Source: Rhizobiales bacterium Ga0077525
Lineage (GTDB): Bacteria > Pseudomonadota > Alphaproteobacteria > Rhizobiales > Xanthobacteraceae
Length of the DNA stretch: 64,000 nucleotides
Assembly (NCBI GenBank): GCA_001464835.1
Contig: LNDS01000032.1
Coordinates: forward strand, 95,956-159,955
Reading direction: 5' to 3'
The notes under the pieces are model-generated. The model did not search any database. It was not told the origin of the DNA and worked only from the letters and a program-made list of their open reading frames with translations. Of the stretch, positions 28,124 to 36,885 are shown one piece after another. A program made the position numbers and the translations under genes. The number at the start of each line of letters is the position of its first letter. The stretch's first letter is position 1.

Positions 28124-28154
28124 GCGTCACCTTTATAGGGCGAATTCGTCAGAA

Positions 28155-28985
28155 TTATAACGCGCGCGCCGAACGCACGCCTTCGGCGATATCGGCCACC
28201 AGGGCAGTCACCGCTTTTACCATATTCGGGCCCGGCCTGCCCTCGGCATCGAGGTTGGCGCGCAGCACGTCAATCAAGGCAGAGCCGACGACGACACCAT
28301 CGGCGCCGGCGGCAATGGCGCGGGCGCTTTCAGCATTGCGCACGCCGAAGCCGACCGCGACCGGCAGCTCGGTGTGGCGCTTGATGCGCTCGACCGCAGC
28401 CGACACCTTGCCGGCATCGGGCGCCGCCGAACCGGTGATGCCGGCGATCGATACATAATAGACAAAGCCGGACGTGTTGTTCAGCACCGCCGGCAGGCGC
28501 CTGTCGTCGGTGGTCGGGGTGGCGAGGCGGATGAAATTCAGCCCCGCCTTGAGCGCGGGGAGACACAGCTCGACATCTTCTTCCGGCGGCAAATCGACGA
28601 CAATGAGCCCGTCGACGCCGGCGGCCTTGGCATCGACGAGAAACTTGTCGACGCCGTAGATATAGATCGGGTTGTAGTAGCCCATCAGCACGATTGGCGT
28701 GTCGTCATTGTCCTGGCGAAATTCGCGCACCATCGCCAAAGTCTTGATCAATGTTTGCCCGCCCTTGAGCGCGCGCAGACCGGCGGCCTGGATGGCGACG
28801 CCATCGGCCATCGGATCGGTGAACGGCATGCCGAGTTCGATCAAGTCGGCGCCGGCTTTCGGCAGCGCCTTGGCGAGCGCGAGCGACGTCGCATAATCGG
28901 GATCGCCCGACATGGTGAAGGTCACCAATGCGGCGCGGCCTTCGGCCTTCAGCGCGGCGAAACGGCGTTCGATGCGGGTGGTCAT
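28155..28985 (-). CDS. trpA: Tryptophan synthase alpha subunit
   Basis: Cleaves indole-3-glycerol phosphate to indole, which tunnels to TrpB. The 276-aa barrel carries the catalytic Glu in [20 protein letters not shown] and the Asp in [13 protein letters not shown]; the phosphate-binding C-terminal region is [20 protein letters not shown] and [10 protein letters not shown]. The ATG at 28985 overlaps the trpB stop (ATGA). The frame is open much further upstream through trpB, but that part is not TrpA. Confidence 0.97.
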   Translation of the reverse strand: MTTRIERRFAALKAEGRAALVTFTMSGDPDYATSLALAKALPKAGADLIELGMPFTDPMADGVAIQAAGLRALKGGQTLIKTLAMVREFRQDNDDTPIVLMGYYNPIYIYGVDKFLVDAKAAGVDGLIVVDLPPEEDVELCLPALKAGLNFIRLATPTTDDRRLPAVLNNTSGFVYYVSIAGITGSAAPDAGKVSAAVERIKRHTELPVAVGFGVRNAESARAIAAGADGVVVGSALIDVLRANLDAEGRPGPNMVKAVTALVADIAEGVRSARAL

Positions 28986-30205
28986 TTCTTTTTCTTGCTT
29001 TCGAGAAACTGCGCGACCGAGTCGAGGTCCTTGTCGCCACGGCCGGACAGATTGACCACCATGAGATGATCCTTCGGCAGCTTGGGCGCGAGGTCGAACA
29101 CACGCGCCAAAGCATGCGCCGGCTCGAGCGCCGGGATGATGCCCTCGAGCTGACTGCACAACTGAAACGCGGCCACCGCTTCGTCGTCGGTCGCCGAGAG
29201 AAACTTCACGCGGCCCATGTCGTTGAGCCAGGCGTGCTCGGGGCCGATGCCGGGGTAATCGAGACCGGCCGAAATCGAATGCGCTTCGGTGATCTGGCCG
29301 TCGGCGTCCATCAGCAAATACGTGCGGTTGCCGTGCAGCACGCCGGGACGGCCGCCGGCGATCGACGCCGCGTGCAGGCCGGTGGTGACGCCATGACCGG
29401 CCGCCTCGACACCGTAGATTTCGACGCTGCGGTCGTCGAGGAACGGATGAAAAAGCCCCATCGCATTGGAGCCGCCGCCGATGCAGGCAATAAGCGAATC
29501 CGGCAGGCGGCCTTCGGCTTCCTGCATCTGCTCGCGCGTCTCGTTGCCGATGACGCACTGGAAGTCGCGCACCATGGCCGGATAGGGATGCGGACCGGCC
29601 ACCGTGCCGATGCAGTAGAACGTGTCCGACACATTGGTCACCCAGTCGCGCAACGCCTCGTTCATCGCGTCTTTCAGCGTATGCGAGCCCGAAGTGACCG
29701 GCCGCACTTCGGCGCCCAGCATCTTCATGCGCAGCACGTTGGGCTGCTGCCGCTCGACATCGACCGCGCCCATGTAAACGACGCAGGGCAGCCCGAACTT
29801 GGCGCACAAGGTCGCGGTGGCGACGCCGTGCATGCCGGCTCCGGTCTCGGCGATGATGCGCTTCTTGCCCATGCGCAAAGCCAGCATGATCTGGCCGGTG
29901 ACGTTATTCACCTTGTGCGCGCCGGTGTGGTTGAGATCTTCGCGTTTGAAATAGATCTTGGCGCCGCCGAACTTCTGAGTGAGCCGCTCGGCAAAATACA
30001 GAGGCGAAGGCCGGCCGACGAAGTGCTTGAGATGATAATCCATCTCTTTCTGATAGGCGGGGTCGGCCTTGGCGGCGGTATAGGCCCTCTCCAGTTCGAG
30101 AATATTCGGCATCAAGGTTTCGGCGACAAAGCGGCCGCCATAGATGCCGAAATGACCGCGCTCGTCGGGGCCGGTGCGGAACGAATTCAACGGTTGCACA
30201 GTCAT
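28982..30205 (-). CDS. trpB: Tryptophan synthase beta subunit
   Basis: PLP enzyme that condenses indole with serine. The PLP Lys is in [11 protein letters not shown]; the phosphate-binding loop is [17 protein letters not shown]; the monovalent-cation/tunnel region [17 protein letters not shown] is intact. 407 aa. Its ATG overlaps the trpF stop by four bases and its stop overlaps trpA, so trpF-trpB-trpA is a tightly coupled unit. trpE, trpG, trpD and trpC are not in the window, which is the usual split arrangement in alphaproteobacteria. Confidence 0.98.
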   Translation of the reverse strand: MTVQPLNSFRTGPDERGHFGIYGGRFVAETLMPNILELERAYTAAKADPAYQKEMDYHLKHFVGRPSPLYFAERLTQKFGGAKIYFKREDLNHTGAHKVNNVTGQIMLALRMGKKRIIAETGAGMHGVATATLCAKFGLPCVVYMGAVDVERQQPNVLRMKMLGAEVRPVTSGSHTLKDAMNEALRDWVTNVSDTFYCIGTVAGPHPYPAMVRDFQCVIGNETREQMQEAEGRLPDSLIACIGGGSNAMGLFHPFLDDRSVEIYGVEAAGHGVTTGLHAASIAGGRPGVLHGNRTYLLMDADGQITEAHSISAGLDYPGIGPEHAWLNDMGRVKFLSATDDEAVAAFQLCSQLEGIIPALEPAHALARVFDLAPKLPKDHLMVVNLSGRGDKDLDSVAQFLESKKKK

Positions 30206-30876
30206 GCGGATACCTTGGCTGCGCCGAAGGCGCTGTCGGCCGCGCGCGCGGCGCGGATGAAATCCCGGATCTTGTCGGGGTCTTTTTCGCCGGGCGCGCG
30301 TTCGACGCCGGACGAGACATCGACGCCATAAGGACGCGCGATGCGGACGGCCTCGGCGACATTACCGGCATCGAGCCCGCCGGACAGCATGAACGGCGCG
30401 CCGGCGTCGAGCCCGGCGAGCAGCGTCCAGTCGAAGGTCTTGCCCAGGCCGCCCGGCCGCGTGTCGGTGACCGACGGCCGCGCATCAAACAGCAGCCGGT
30501 CGGCGACGCGGGAATATTCGCGGATCGGCGAGAGATCGGCGCGCGTCGCGATCGGCAGCGCCTTCATCACCGGCAGGCCAAAATGCGAGCGTACAACTGC
30601 CACCCGTTCCGGCGTCTCAGTCCCGTGCAGTTGCAGCATGTCGGGCTTCAGCGCGGCGATAATGGCGTGCAGCGTTTCGTCATTGGCATTGACGGTGAGC
30701 GCGACCTTTGCGGCGCGGCCTTGCGCGCGCGGGCCCAATTGCCGCGCGACCTCCAGGCCGAGATGGCGCGGGCTTTTCTCAAAGAACACGAAGCCGACCT
30801 CGTCGGCGCCGGATTCCAGCGCAACATCAAGGGCTTCGGAGGTCTTCAAGCCGCAGATTTTGATGATCAAAGCCAT
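30202..30876 (-). CDS. trpF: Phosphoribosylanthranilate isomerase
   Basis: Converts phosphoribosylanthranilate to CdRP in tryptophan synthesis. The 224-aa barrel starts [20 protein letters not shown] with the catalytic Cys; the catalytic Asp is in [20 protein letters not shown]; the phosphate sites are [16 protein letters not shown] and [20 protein letters not shown]. It heads the trpFBA unit, 43 bases after the lapA-like gene, and could share its transcript. Confidence 0.97.
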   Translation of the reverse strand: MALIIKICGLKTSEALDVALESGADEVGFVFFEKSPRHLGLEVARQLGPRAQGRAAKVALTVNANDETLHAIIAALKPDMLQLHGTETPERVAVVRSHFGLPVMKALPIATRADLSPIREYSRVADRLLFDARPSVTDTRPGGLGKTFDWTLLAGLDAGAPFMLSGGLDAGNVAEAVRIARPYGVDVSSGVERAPGEKDPDKIRDFIRAARAADSAFGAAKVSA

Positions 30877-30918
30877 AATATGCGGGTTCTAGCGCCTAAA
30901 GCGCGCCGCCGCAAAGCC

Positions 30919-31317
30919 TCAAGAGCGCGGCACCGTCGGCGGGGCGATCGCGGTTGGCGGATTGGGGTCGAAGTAAGTGCGGGCAGGTTCGACCGGCCCA
31001 TGCGTCTCGGCGGCGGCGGCGCGCTCGCGGACAAGGCTGAGTTCCTGCCGCAACTGCCGCACCTCGCCGTCGAGTTGGCGGGCGGCGCGCCGCCAATGCG
31101 CTTGGCGAAGCCAGGCGGCGGTGCCGCCGACGATGACCCCAAGGATCACCAGAATGAAGATCAGGATGAAGAGCGGAAAGGTCGCGGCGTAAGCCGGGTT
31201 CACACTGGTGAACGGATCGAACGACACGGTCACCAGTTGCCGGTTGGCCACCGCGAAAGCGATGATCACCGCGGCGAGCGGCAGGACGATGGCGAGCGTG
31301 ACTATTCTGCGGAACAT
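30919..31317 (-). CDS. LapA-like (DUF1049) inner-membrane protein
   Basis: A 132-aa protein with two transmembrane helices (VTLAIVLPLAAVIIAFAVAN and LFILIFILVILGVIVGGTAA) joined by a short loop with the family motif VTVSFDPF. A cytoplasmic coiled-coil (LDGEVRQLRQELSLVRERAA) and a Pro-rich tail follow. This is the DUF1049/LapA topology, linked in enterobacteria to lipopolysaccharide assembly control; the role here is not shown. It stands between ihfB and trpF, as in many alphaproteobacteria. A palindromic repeat separates it from ihfB. Confidence 0.85.
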   Translation of the reverse strand: MFRRIVTLAIVLPLAAVIIAFAVANRQLVTVSFDPFTSVNPAYAATFPLFILIFILVILGVIVGGTAAWLRQAHWRRAARQLDGEVRQLRQELSLVRERAAAAETHGPVEPARTYFDPNPPTAIAPPTVPRS

Positions 31318-31355
31318 TAGCTACCTCGTGTCCCGGACGAGCGACCCAACCACCG

Positions 31356-31440
31356 CTCATTCCCGCGAAGGCGGGAATCCAGACATGCATCACACAACGC
31401 TTGAGTGGCAGAACTGGGTCCGCGCTTTCGCGCGGATGAG
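31356..31440. repeat. Palindromic intergenic repeat, diverged copy
   Basis: Left arm CTCATTCCCGCGAAGGCGGG, right arm CCGCGCTTTCGCGCGGATGA, with ACTGGGTC just before the right arm. It is a diverged member of the family at 3327, located between the ihfB stop and the lapA-like start. Confidence 0.7.
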
Positions 31441-31455
31441 ATGAGAGTGTAGGGG

Positions 31456-31764
31456 CTACGCCTCCCGCGGCGCCTCGGCGCCGTCGAGCTTGTTGAGCCG
31501 TTCGCGCATTTCCTTGCCGGTCTTGAAGAACGGCACCGACTTCTGCTCGACCGAAACATGCGCGCCGGTGCGCGGGTTGCGGCCGGTGCGGGCCGGGCGA
31601 TGCTTGACCGAAAAGGCGCCGAAGCCGCGCAGCTCGACGCGGTCGCCCTGCGCCATGGCGCCGGTGATCTCGCCTAGGATGGCGTTGACGATGTTCTCGA
31701 CGTCGCGCTGATAAAGATGCGGGTTCTGCGAAGCGATACGCTGCACCAGCTCGGACTTGATCAT
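31456..31764 (-). CDS. ihfB: Integration host factor subunit beta
   Basis: HU/IHF-family DNA-bending protein of 102 aa, forming a heterodimer with IhfA. N-terminal helices [20 protein letters not shown] and [12 protein letters not shown] are followed by the arm region [20 protein letters not shown] with NPRTG, which carries the intercalating Pro. The C-terminus [15 protein letters not shown] is typical. AAGGCGGGG stands before the ATG. Its place between sppA/rpsA and the lapA-like gene is a conserved arrangement and favours the beta subunit over HU. Confidence 0.95.
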   Translation of the reverse strand: MIKSELVQRIASQNPHLYQRDVENIVNAILGEITGAMAQGDRVELRGFGAFSVKHRPARTGRNPRTGAHVSVEQKSVPFFKTGKEMRERLNKLDGAEAPREA

Positions 31765-31806
31765 GGACGCCCCGCCTTGCTCAGTTAGACTAATCGGTAA
31801 AATTGA

Positions 31807-32781
31807 CTAATTGGACTGGGAAGGGTGCCAAAGCGCCAACAGACCGTCAAGATTAAGTCTCTCGAAAGCCTGCGCGCCGCCCCACTCCAGGATCTGCTGC
31901 GACCAGGACGTCAGGCCGGCCTGCTGGAAGCCCCAGGCGGCGACGTGGAGGAAAGACAGCTCGCTGAAGCGCGGCTCCAGCGAATAGTCGCGCACCGGCG
32001 TGTTGGCCGGCACCTTCTTTTCCTTTTCCAGCCAGGCAATCGCCGATTTCTCGTTGCCGATGGCATCGACCAGCTTCAGCGGCACGCCCTGGCGGCCGGT
32101 AAAGACGCGGCCATCGGCCACCTTGGCGAGCTGCGCGTCGTCGAGCTTGCGGCGGTCCTTCACCAGGCCCTTGAACCAGCCATAGGAGTCGAGAACGATC
32201 GCCTCGATGGCGGCGCGCGCTTCCGGGCTGGTCGGTTCGAAGCCATTCGGCGCGGCCTTCAGCGGTGAGGATTTGACCTCCTCGACCTTGATGCCGATGG
32301 TTTTCAGCACCTCGGTGAAATTCGGATACTGGAACAGAACGCCGATCGACCCGACCAAAGACGTATCGTGCGCGATGATATGCTCGGAGGCGAGGGCTGC
32401 GATATAGGCGCCGGAGGCGGCGACGCCATCGACCACCACGACCATCGGCTTCTTGTCTTGCAAGGCGCGCAGCGCGTCGTAAAGCTGCTCGGAGCCGGCG
32501 GTGGTGCCGCCCGGTGAGTCAAGATGCACAATGACGGCGCGCGCGTTCGACTTGGCCAGGCGCTCCAGCGCTTCGACGCGGTTCTGGTTGCCGCGGATGA
32601 TGCCCTGCACCTTGATGCGGGCGATTGCGCTGTCGCCCGGCTTCAGCCCGGTGGCTGGCATCATCATCAGGCCGGCGACGCCGACGGCGATCAGGACGAC
32701 CAGCGCCGCGACGACGCGCCAGAAGGTGAGTTTGCGCCGCATACGGCGGCGATCGACGATGGCATCGGCATCGAGCGACAT
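31807..32781 (-). CDS. sppA: Signal peptide peptidase SppA (S49 family)
   Basis: Membrane protease of 324 aa that degrades released signal peptides. A short cytoplasmic Arg-rich N-terminus precedes one transmembrane helix (FWRVVAALVVLIAVGVAGLM). The nucleophile Ser is in VDGVAASGAYIAALASEHII, and the candidate Lys base is in SSPLKAAPNGF, so this is the short bacterial type with a Ser-Lys dyad. ATG 32781 has AAGGA 7 bases upstream; the frame is open to 32895 across a terminator, which rules out the longer start. It is the next gene downstream of rpsA. Confidence 0.92.
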   Translation of the reverse strand: MSLDADAIVDRRRMRRKLTFWRVVAALVVLIAVGVAGLMMMPATGLKPGDSAIARIKVQGIIRGNQNRVEALERLAKSNARAVIVHLDSPGGTTAGSEQLYDALRALQDKKPMVVVVDGVAASGAYIAALASEHIIAHDTSLVGSIGVLFQYPNFTEVLKTIGIKVEEVKSSPLKAAPNGFEPTSPEARAAIEAIVLDSYGWFKGLVKDRRKLDDAQLAKVADGRVFTGRQGVPLKLVDAIGNEKSAIAWLEKEKKVPANTPVRDYSLEPRFSELSFLHVAAWGFQQAGLTSWSQQILEWGGAQAFERLNLDGLLALWHPSQSN

Positions 32782-32842
32782 GACAAGTCCTTTTGGAAAA
32801 TCCTGCAGCGGATTCGTCCGCCCATCATAGACCAGATGTAGG

Positions 32843-32867
32843 CATCGTGCCGCTTTTTGGCACGATG
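32843..32867. terminator. Hairpin in the sppA leader
   Basis: Perfect 9-bp stem CATCGTGCC (32843-32851) and GGCACGATG (32859-32867) with a seven-base loop GCTTTTT. It lies 62 bases upstream of sppA, beyond the rpsA terminator. It may be a second terminator or a leader structure. Confidence 0.45.
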
Positions 32868-32881
32868 AAGGCGCAAAGAAA

Positions 32882-32907
32882 AACCCCCGAGGCAAGCCCC
32901 GGGGGTT
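32882..32907 (-). terminator. Intrinsic terminator after rpsA
   Basis: AACCCCCG (32882-32889) pairs with CGGGGGTT (32900-32907), extendable with one mismatch. On the minus strand the hairpin is followed by a T run (TTTTTCTTT), 34 bases after the rpsA stop, so rpsA transcription probably ends here and sppA has its own start or receives read-through. Confidence 0.85.
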
Positions 32908-32940
32908 CTTTTGTCGCAGCCGGTAAAGGTCTTCTAAACC

Positions 32941-34662
32941 TTAGTCGGCCTTTTCCTCGTCGCCGGCGCGCTGCTTGAGGGCGGCACCGAGGATGTCGCC
33001 GAGCGACGCGCCCGAATCGGCCGAGCCGTACTGGGCCATGGCTTCCTTCTCTTCGGCGACTTCAAGCGCCTTGATCGAGACGCCGACCTTGTGGGTCTTG
33101 CGGTCGAACTGGGTGACGCGGGCGTCAACCTTCTGACCGACGGCGAAACGCTCCGGACGCTGATCGGCCCGCTCGCGGGCGAGATCGGCACGGCGGATGA
33201 ATGCCGTGAGATCGGTGTCGACGATCTTCACTTCGAGGCCGCCGTCGGTAATCGCCGTGACTTCGCAGGTGACGACCGAGTTCTTCTTGATTTCGCCCGC
33301 GACGCCCGATTCCATCGGATCGCCGTTGAGCTGCTTGACGCCGAGCGAGATGCGCTCCTTCTCGACATCGACGTCGAGAACCTGAGCCTTGACCATATCG
33401 CCCTTGTTGTACTCTTCGATCACCTGCTCGCCCGGACGCTTCCAGTCCAGATCCGACAGATGCACCATGCCGTCGACGTCGCCGTCGAGGCCGAGGAACA
33501 GGCCGAATTCGGTCTTGTTCTTGACTTCGCCTTCGACGGTCGAGCCCGGCGGATGCTTCTCGACGAACAGCTCCCACGGATTGCGCATGGTCTGCTTGAG
33601 GCCGAGCGAAATGCGGCGCTTGACCGGATCGACTTCGAGGATCTGCACTTCGACTTCCTGCGAGGTCGAGACGATCTTGCCGGGGTGGACGTTCTTCTTC
33701 GTCCACGACATTTCCGAGACGTGGATCAGGCCTTCGATGCCCGGCTCCAGTTCCACGAACGCACCGTAGTCGGTGATGTTGGTGACGCGGCCCTTGAACT
33801 TGGCGCCGACCGGATACTTGGCTTCGATGCCCTGCCACGGATCGTCCAGCAACTGCTTCATGCCGAGCGAAATGCGGTGGGTTTCGTGGTTGATCTTGAT
33901 GATCTTGACCTTCACCGACTGGCCGATGTTGAGCACTTCGGTCGGGTGATTGACGCGACGCCACGCGATGTCGGTGACGTGCAGCAGGCCGTCGATGCCG
34001 CCGAGGTCCACGAACGCACCGTAGTCGGTGATGTTCTTGACGACGCCGTCGATGACCTGACCCTCTTCGAGGTTCTGCACCAGTTCCTGGCGCTGTTCGG
34101 CGCGCGTCTCTTCGAGGACGGTGCGGCGCGACACGACGATGTTGCCGCGGCGGCGATCCATCTTGAGGATCTGGAACTGCTGCGGCACGTTCATCAGCGG
34201 CGTGACGTCGCGGATCGGGCGGATGTCGACCTGCGAGCGCGGCAGGAAGGCGACGGCGCCGTCGAGATCGACGGTGAAGCCACCCTTGACCTGGTTGAAG
34301 ATGACGCCGGTGACCTTCTCGTTGTTGGTGAAGGCCTTCTCAAGCTTGCCCCAGCTTTCCTCGCGGCGCGCCTTGTCGCGCGACAGCACGGCCTCACCGA
34401 GTGCGTTCTCGACGCGCTCCAGGTAGACCTCGACTTCGTCGCCGACTTTCAATTCGGTGGTGCGGCCGGGACCTGCGAATTCACGCACGGCGACGCGGCC
34501 TTCGGTCTTCAAGCCGACATCGATGACGGCCATGTCTTTTTCGATACCAACGACGATGCCCTTGATGACCGAACCTTCTTGCAGGTTGCCGGTCTGGAAC
34601 GATTCGTCGAGCATCGCGGCGAAATCTTCACGCGACGGATTTTGAGCAGTGGCAGTAGCCAT
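32941..34662 (-). CDS. rpsA: 30S ribosomal protein S1
   Basis: Six S1 RNA-binding domains in 573 aa deliver mRNA to the 30S subunit. Repeats can be followed by their G-x-V and DYGAFV/GLFL cores: VIKGIVVGIEKDMAVIDVGL, GGFTVDLDGAVAFLPRSQVD, NITDYGAFVDLGGIDGLLHV, NITDYGAFVELEPGIEGLIH, EFGLFLGLDGDVDGMVHLSD and DGGLEVKIVDTDLTAFIRRA. AGGAG precedes the ATG. The gene is normally next to cmk; here a sulfate assimilation operon separates them. The leader holds two perfect palindromes (34712-34754). Confidence 0.98.
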   Translation of the reverse strand: MATATAQNPSREDFAAMLDESFQTGNLQEGSVIKGIVVGIEKDMAVIDVGLKTEGRVAVREFAGPGRTTELKVGDEVEVYLERVENALGEAVLSRDKARREESWGKLEKAFTNNEKVTGVIFNQVKGGFTVDLDGAVAFLPRSQVDIRPIRDVTPLMNVPQQFQILKMDRRRGNIVVSRRTVLEETRAEQRQELVQNLEEGQVIDGVVKNITDYGAFVDLGGIDGLLHVTDIAWRRVNHPTEVLNIGQSVKVKIIKINHETHRISLGMKQLLDDPWQGIEAKYPVGAKFKGRVTNITDYGAFVELEPGIEGLIHVSEMSWTKKNVHPGKIVSTSQEVEVQILEVDPVKRRISLGLKQTMRNPWELFVEKHPPGSTVEGEVKNKTEFGLFLGLDGDVDGMVHLSDLDWKRPGEQVIEEYNKGDMVKAQVLDVDVEKERISLGVKQLNGDPMESGVAGEIKKNSVVTCEVTAITDGGLEVKIVDTDLTAFIRRADLARERADQRPERFAVGQKVDARVTQFDRKTHKVGVSIKALEVAEEKEAMAQYGSADSGASLGDILGAALKQRAGDEEKAD

Positions 34663-34711
34663 GGATTCTCCTGTGTGCGCCGGCGGTTTGAATGGCGTTC
34701 AAAACGTGCGG

Positions 34712-34754
34712 GTCGAAGGTCCCACAGACCTTCGACGACCTCCGGATATCCGGA
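34712..34754 (-). promoter_or_regulatory. Two perfect palindromes in the rpsA leader
   Basis: GTCGAAGGTC (34712-34721) and GACCTTCGAC (34727-34736) form a perfect 10-bp stem with a five-base loop. Four bases further, TCCGGATATCCGGA (34741-34754) is a perfect 14-base palindrome. Both lie 50-92 bases upstream of the S1 start codon. S1 is known in E. coli to repress its own mRNA through leader hairpins; a similar role here is inference. Confidence 0.45.
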
Positions 34755-35106
34755 AGGCCGGCGCTAACACCGTACGTTCGGAACGATTGAGCAGTTTACG
34801 GGCGCCACACGGCGAAACACGGACGGGGCTTTTGTCCTCCAACAGCGGGGGCGAATGACACGCTCCCCGGCCCGCCCGGGATGCTTCGACGAAATCGAAA
34901 GCGGCCCGAATTGCAGCGTCTATAGCGAACGTGCTCGTCAGCGGCAAGAAGGTTCGCGGCGCTTGGCCGTAGCGCTCCAACCAACTTATGTGCCGCTGAT
35001 GGCGACGCGGGCATTCCGCGGCGTCCCGGAAATTTGGGACAGACTTCCCCCTTATCGCCTGTTGATAGAATTAAATGTTATTTTTCAAGCACTTATTGCG
35101 TCAAAC

Positions 35107-35119
35107 GAATAAATTATTC
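35107..35119 (+). promoter_or_regulatory. AT-rich dyad upstream of cysH
   Basis: GAATAA-A-TTATTC is a perfect inverted repeat in an AT-rich stretch 46 bases before the cysH start. It could be an operator for the sulfate genes or part of the promoter. No regulator can be named from sequence. Confidence 0.25.
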
Positions 35120-35164
35120 TATCCAAGGCTCAGTTGCTTCCGCTTCAGCCGAAGATTACCGCCC

Positions 35165-35959
35165 ATGAGCGCCCTCGCCACCATAGTTCCCCGCCCGACC
35201 AGCACCGGCGATTCCGGCGGTCTGGCGCAACGGCTGTCGGAGGCTGCCGCCTCGCTCGATCTTTTTGGGCGCGTGAAGGCCGCGCGCGAGGCGATCGGCG
35301 GACGGCTTGTTTTTACCACCAGCTTCGGGCTGGAGGACCAAGCGATCGGCCACGCCATCCTGTCGCAGCAGCTCGCCATCGATCTGGTGACGCTCGATAC
35401 CGGCCGGCTGTTCGGCGAAACGCACGATGTCTGGGCCGCGACCGAGCAACGCTATGGCCGCCGCATCCATGCCGTAGCGCCGGAACGCGCCGCGCTGGAA
35501 TTGCTCATCGAGGCGCAAGGCGCCAATGGCTTCCGCAGCTCCGTCGCCGCGCGCCAGGCCTGCTGCCATGTCCGCAAGGTCGAGCCGCTCAATCGCGCCT
35601 TGCAAGGCGCCGCCGGCTGGGTGACCGGCCTGCGCGCCGATCAGTCGCAGCATCGCGCCGCCGTTTCTTTTGCCGAATTCGACAGCGCGCGCGGCTTGAT
35701 CAAGATCAATCCATTGTACGACTGGACGCGCGAGCGCGCCGTCGCCTTCACACGTGAACACAGCGTCCCGATCAATACGCTGCACGCCGCCGGCTTCCTG
35801 TCCATCGGCTGCGCGCCCTGCACCCGTGCGGTTCAACCCGGCGAGCCGGAACGCGCCGGCCGCTGGTGGTGGGAAGACGAAGGCAAAAACGAATGCGGCC
35901 TGCACGCCAATCCGCTTCATCTTGCCGCCCGCAAGAAACTTGAGACGGCAAGATCATGA
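35165..35959 (+). CDS. cysH: Adenylylsulfate (APS) reductase, CysH family with Fe-S cysteines
   Basis: Reduces activated sulfate to sulfite in assimilation. The 264-aa protein has the PP-loop-like start [18 protein letters not shown] and [12 protein letters not shown]. It carries both Cys pairs of the [4Fe-4S] type ([14 protein letters not shown] and [11 protein letters not shown]) and a C-terminal ECGLH with the redox-active Cys. These extra pairs mark APS reductases rather than the cluster-free PAPS reductase of E. coli. This fits the absence of an APS kinase domain in the operon. The ATG at 35165 matches the family start; an upstream in-frame ATG at 35075 is in the AT-rich leader. Confidence 0.94.
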   Translation: MSALATIVPRPTSTGDSGGLAQRLSEAAASLDLFGRVKAAREAIGGRLVFTTSFGLEDQAIGHAILSQQLAIDLVTLDTGRLFGETHDVWAATEQRYGRRIHAVAPERAALELLIEAQGANGFRSSVAARQACCHVRKVEPLNRALQGAAGWVTGLRADQSQHRAAVSFAEFDSARGLIKINPLYDWTRERAVAFTREHSVPINTLHAAGFLSIGCAPCTRAVQPGEPERAGRWWWEDEGKNECGLHANPLHLAARKKLETARS

Positions 35960-36885
35960 ACGACGCCACGCTGACCACTGCGTCCAGTACGCACTCCTAT
36001 CTCGACCAGCTTGAGGCCGAGAGCATCCACATCATGCGGGAGACCGTCGCCGAGTGCGACAAGGTCGTGATGCTCTATTCGATCGGCAAGGATTCGTCGG
36101 TGCTGCTGCACCTGGCGATGAAGGCGTTCTATCCGGGCAAGCCGCCGTTCCCGCTACTGCACGTCGATACGACGTGGAAATTCCGCGAGATGATCGAGTT
36201 TCGGGACAGACGCGCCAGGGAACTCGGTCTCGACCTGATGGTGCACATCAATCAGGACGGCGTGACCCGCGGCATCGGCCCGATCACGCACGGTTCCGAA
36301 CTCCATACAGACGTCATGAAAACACAGGGCCTGCGCCAGGCGCTCGACCTGCATGGCTTCGACGCCGCCATTGGCGGCGCGCGGCGCGACGAGGACAAGT
36401 CGCGCGCCAAGGAACGCATCTTTTCGTTCCGCAACGCGCATCACCGCTGGGACCCGAAACGGCAACGCCCGGAGCCGTGGCGGCTGTTCAATGCGCATAA
36501 ACGGAAGGGCGAAAGCATCCGCGTGTTTCCGCTGTCGAACTGGACCGAGCTTGACGTCTGGCTCTACATCCACCGCGAAAACATCCCGGTGGTGCCGCTG
36601 TATTTCGCCAAGCCGCGCCCCGTCGTGAAACGCGGCGAAACGCTCGTGATGGTCGACGACGACCGCCTGCCGCTGGCGCCGGGTGAGGTGCCGGAAATGC
36701 GCAACGTGCGCTTCCGCACGCTCGGCTGCTATCCGCTCACCGGCGCGATCGACAGCGACGCGGCATCGACCGAGGACATCATCCGCGAGACGCTCGACAG
36801 CCGCTACTCGGAACGGCGCGACCGCGTCATCGATCAGGACGGTTCGGCCTCGATGGAACGCAAAAAGCAGGAAGGCTATTTCTGA
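35956..36885 (+). CDS. cysD: Sulfate adenylyltransferase subunit 2 (CysD)
   Basis: Catalytic subunit of ATP sulfurylase, which forms APS from ATP and sulfate. The 309-aa protein has the PP-loop [38 protein letters not shown], the R-rich segment [20 protein letters not shown] and [20 protein letters not shown]. The C-terminus [20 protein letters not shown] is the usual CysD ending. Its ATG overlaps the cysH stop (ATGA) and its stop shares one base with the cysN start (TGATG), so the three genes are tightly coupled. Confidence 0.97.
   Translation: MNDATLTTASSTHSYLDQLEAESIHIMRETVAECDKVVMLYSIGKDSSVLLHLAMKAFYPGKPPFPLLHVDTTWKFREMIEFRDRRARELGLDLMVHINQDGVTRGIGPITHGSELHTDVMKTQGLRQALDLHGFDAAIGGARRDEDKSRAKERIFSFRNAHHRWDPKRQRPEPWRLFNAHKRKGESIRVFPLSNWTELDVWLYIHRENIPVVPLYFAKPRPVVKRGETLVMVDDDRLPLAPGEVPEMRNVRFRTLGCYPLTGAIDSDAASTEDIIRETLDSRYSERRDRVIDQDGSASMERKKQEGYF

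Larger units (their letters stand above)
34663..35164. other. Long intergenic region between divergent rpsA and cysH
   Basis: About 500 bases without a gene that I can support. The rpsA side holds two palindromes (see 34712-34754). The part 34755-35040 shows no convincing open frame, repeat or RNA signature. The last ~120 bases before cysH are much more AT-rich than their surroundings, as expected for a promoter region. Confidence 0.6.

Noticed and set aside
28155..29807. A 550-codon frame ending in trpA that could suggest an N-terminal fusion
   Set aside because: Only the last 276 codons are TrpA; the upstream part is trpB read in the wrong frame, and trpA has its own ATG overlapping the trpB stop.
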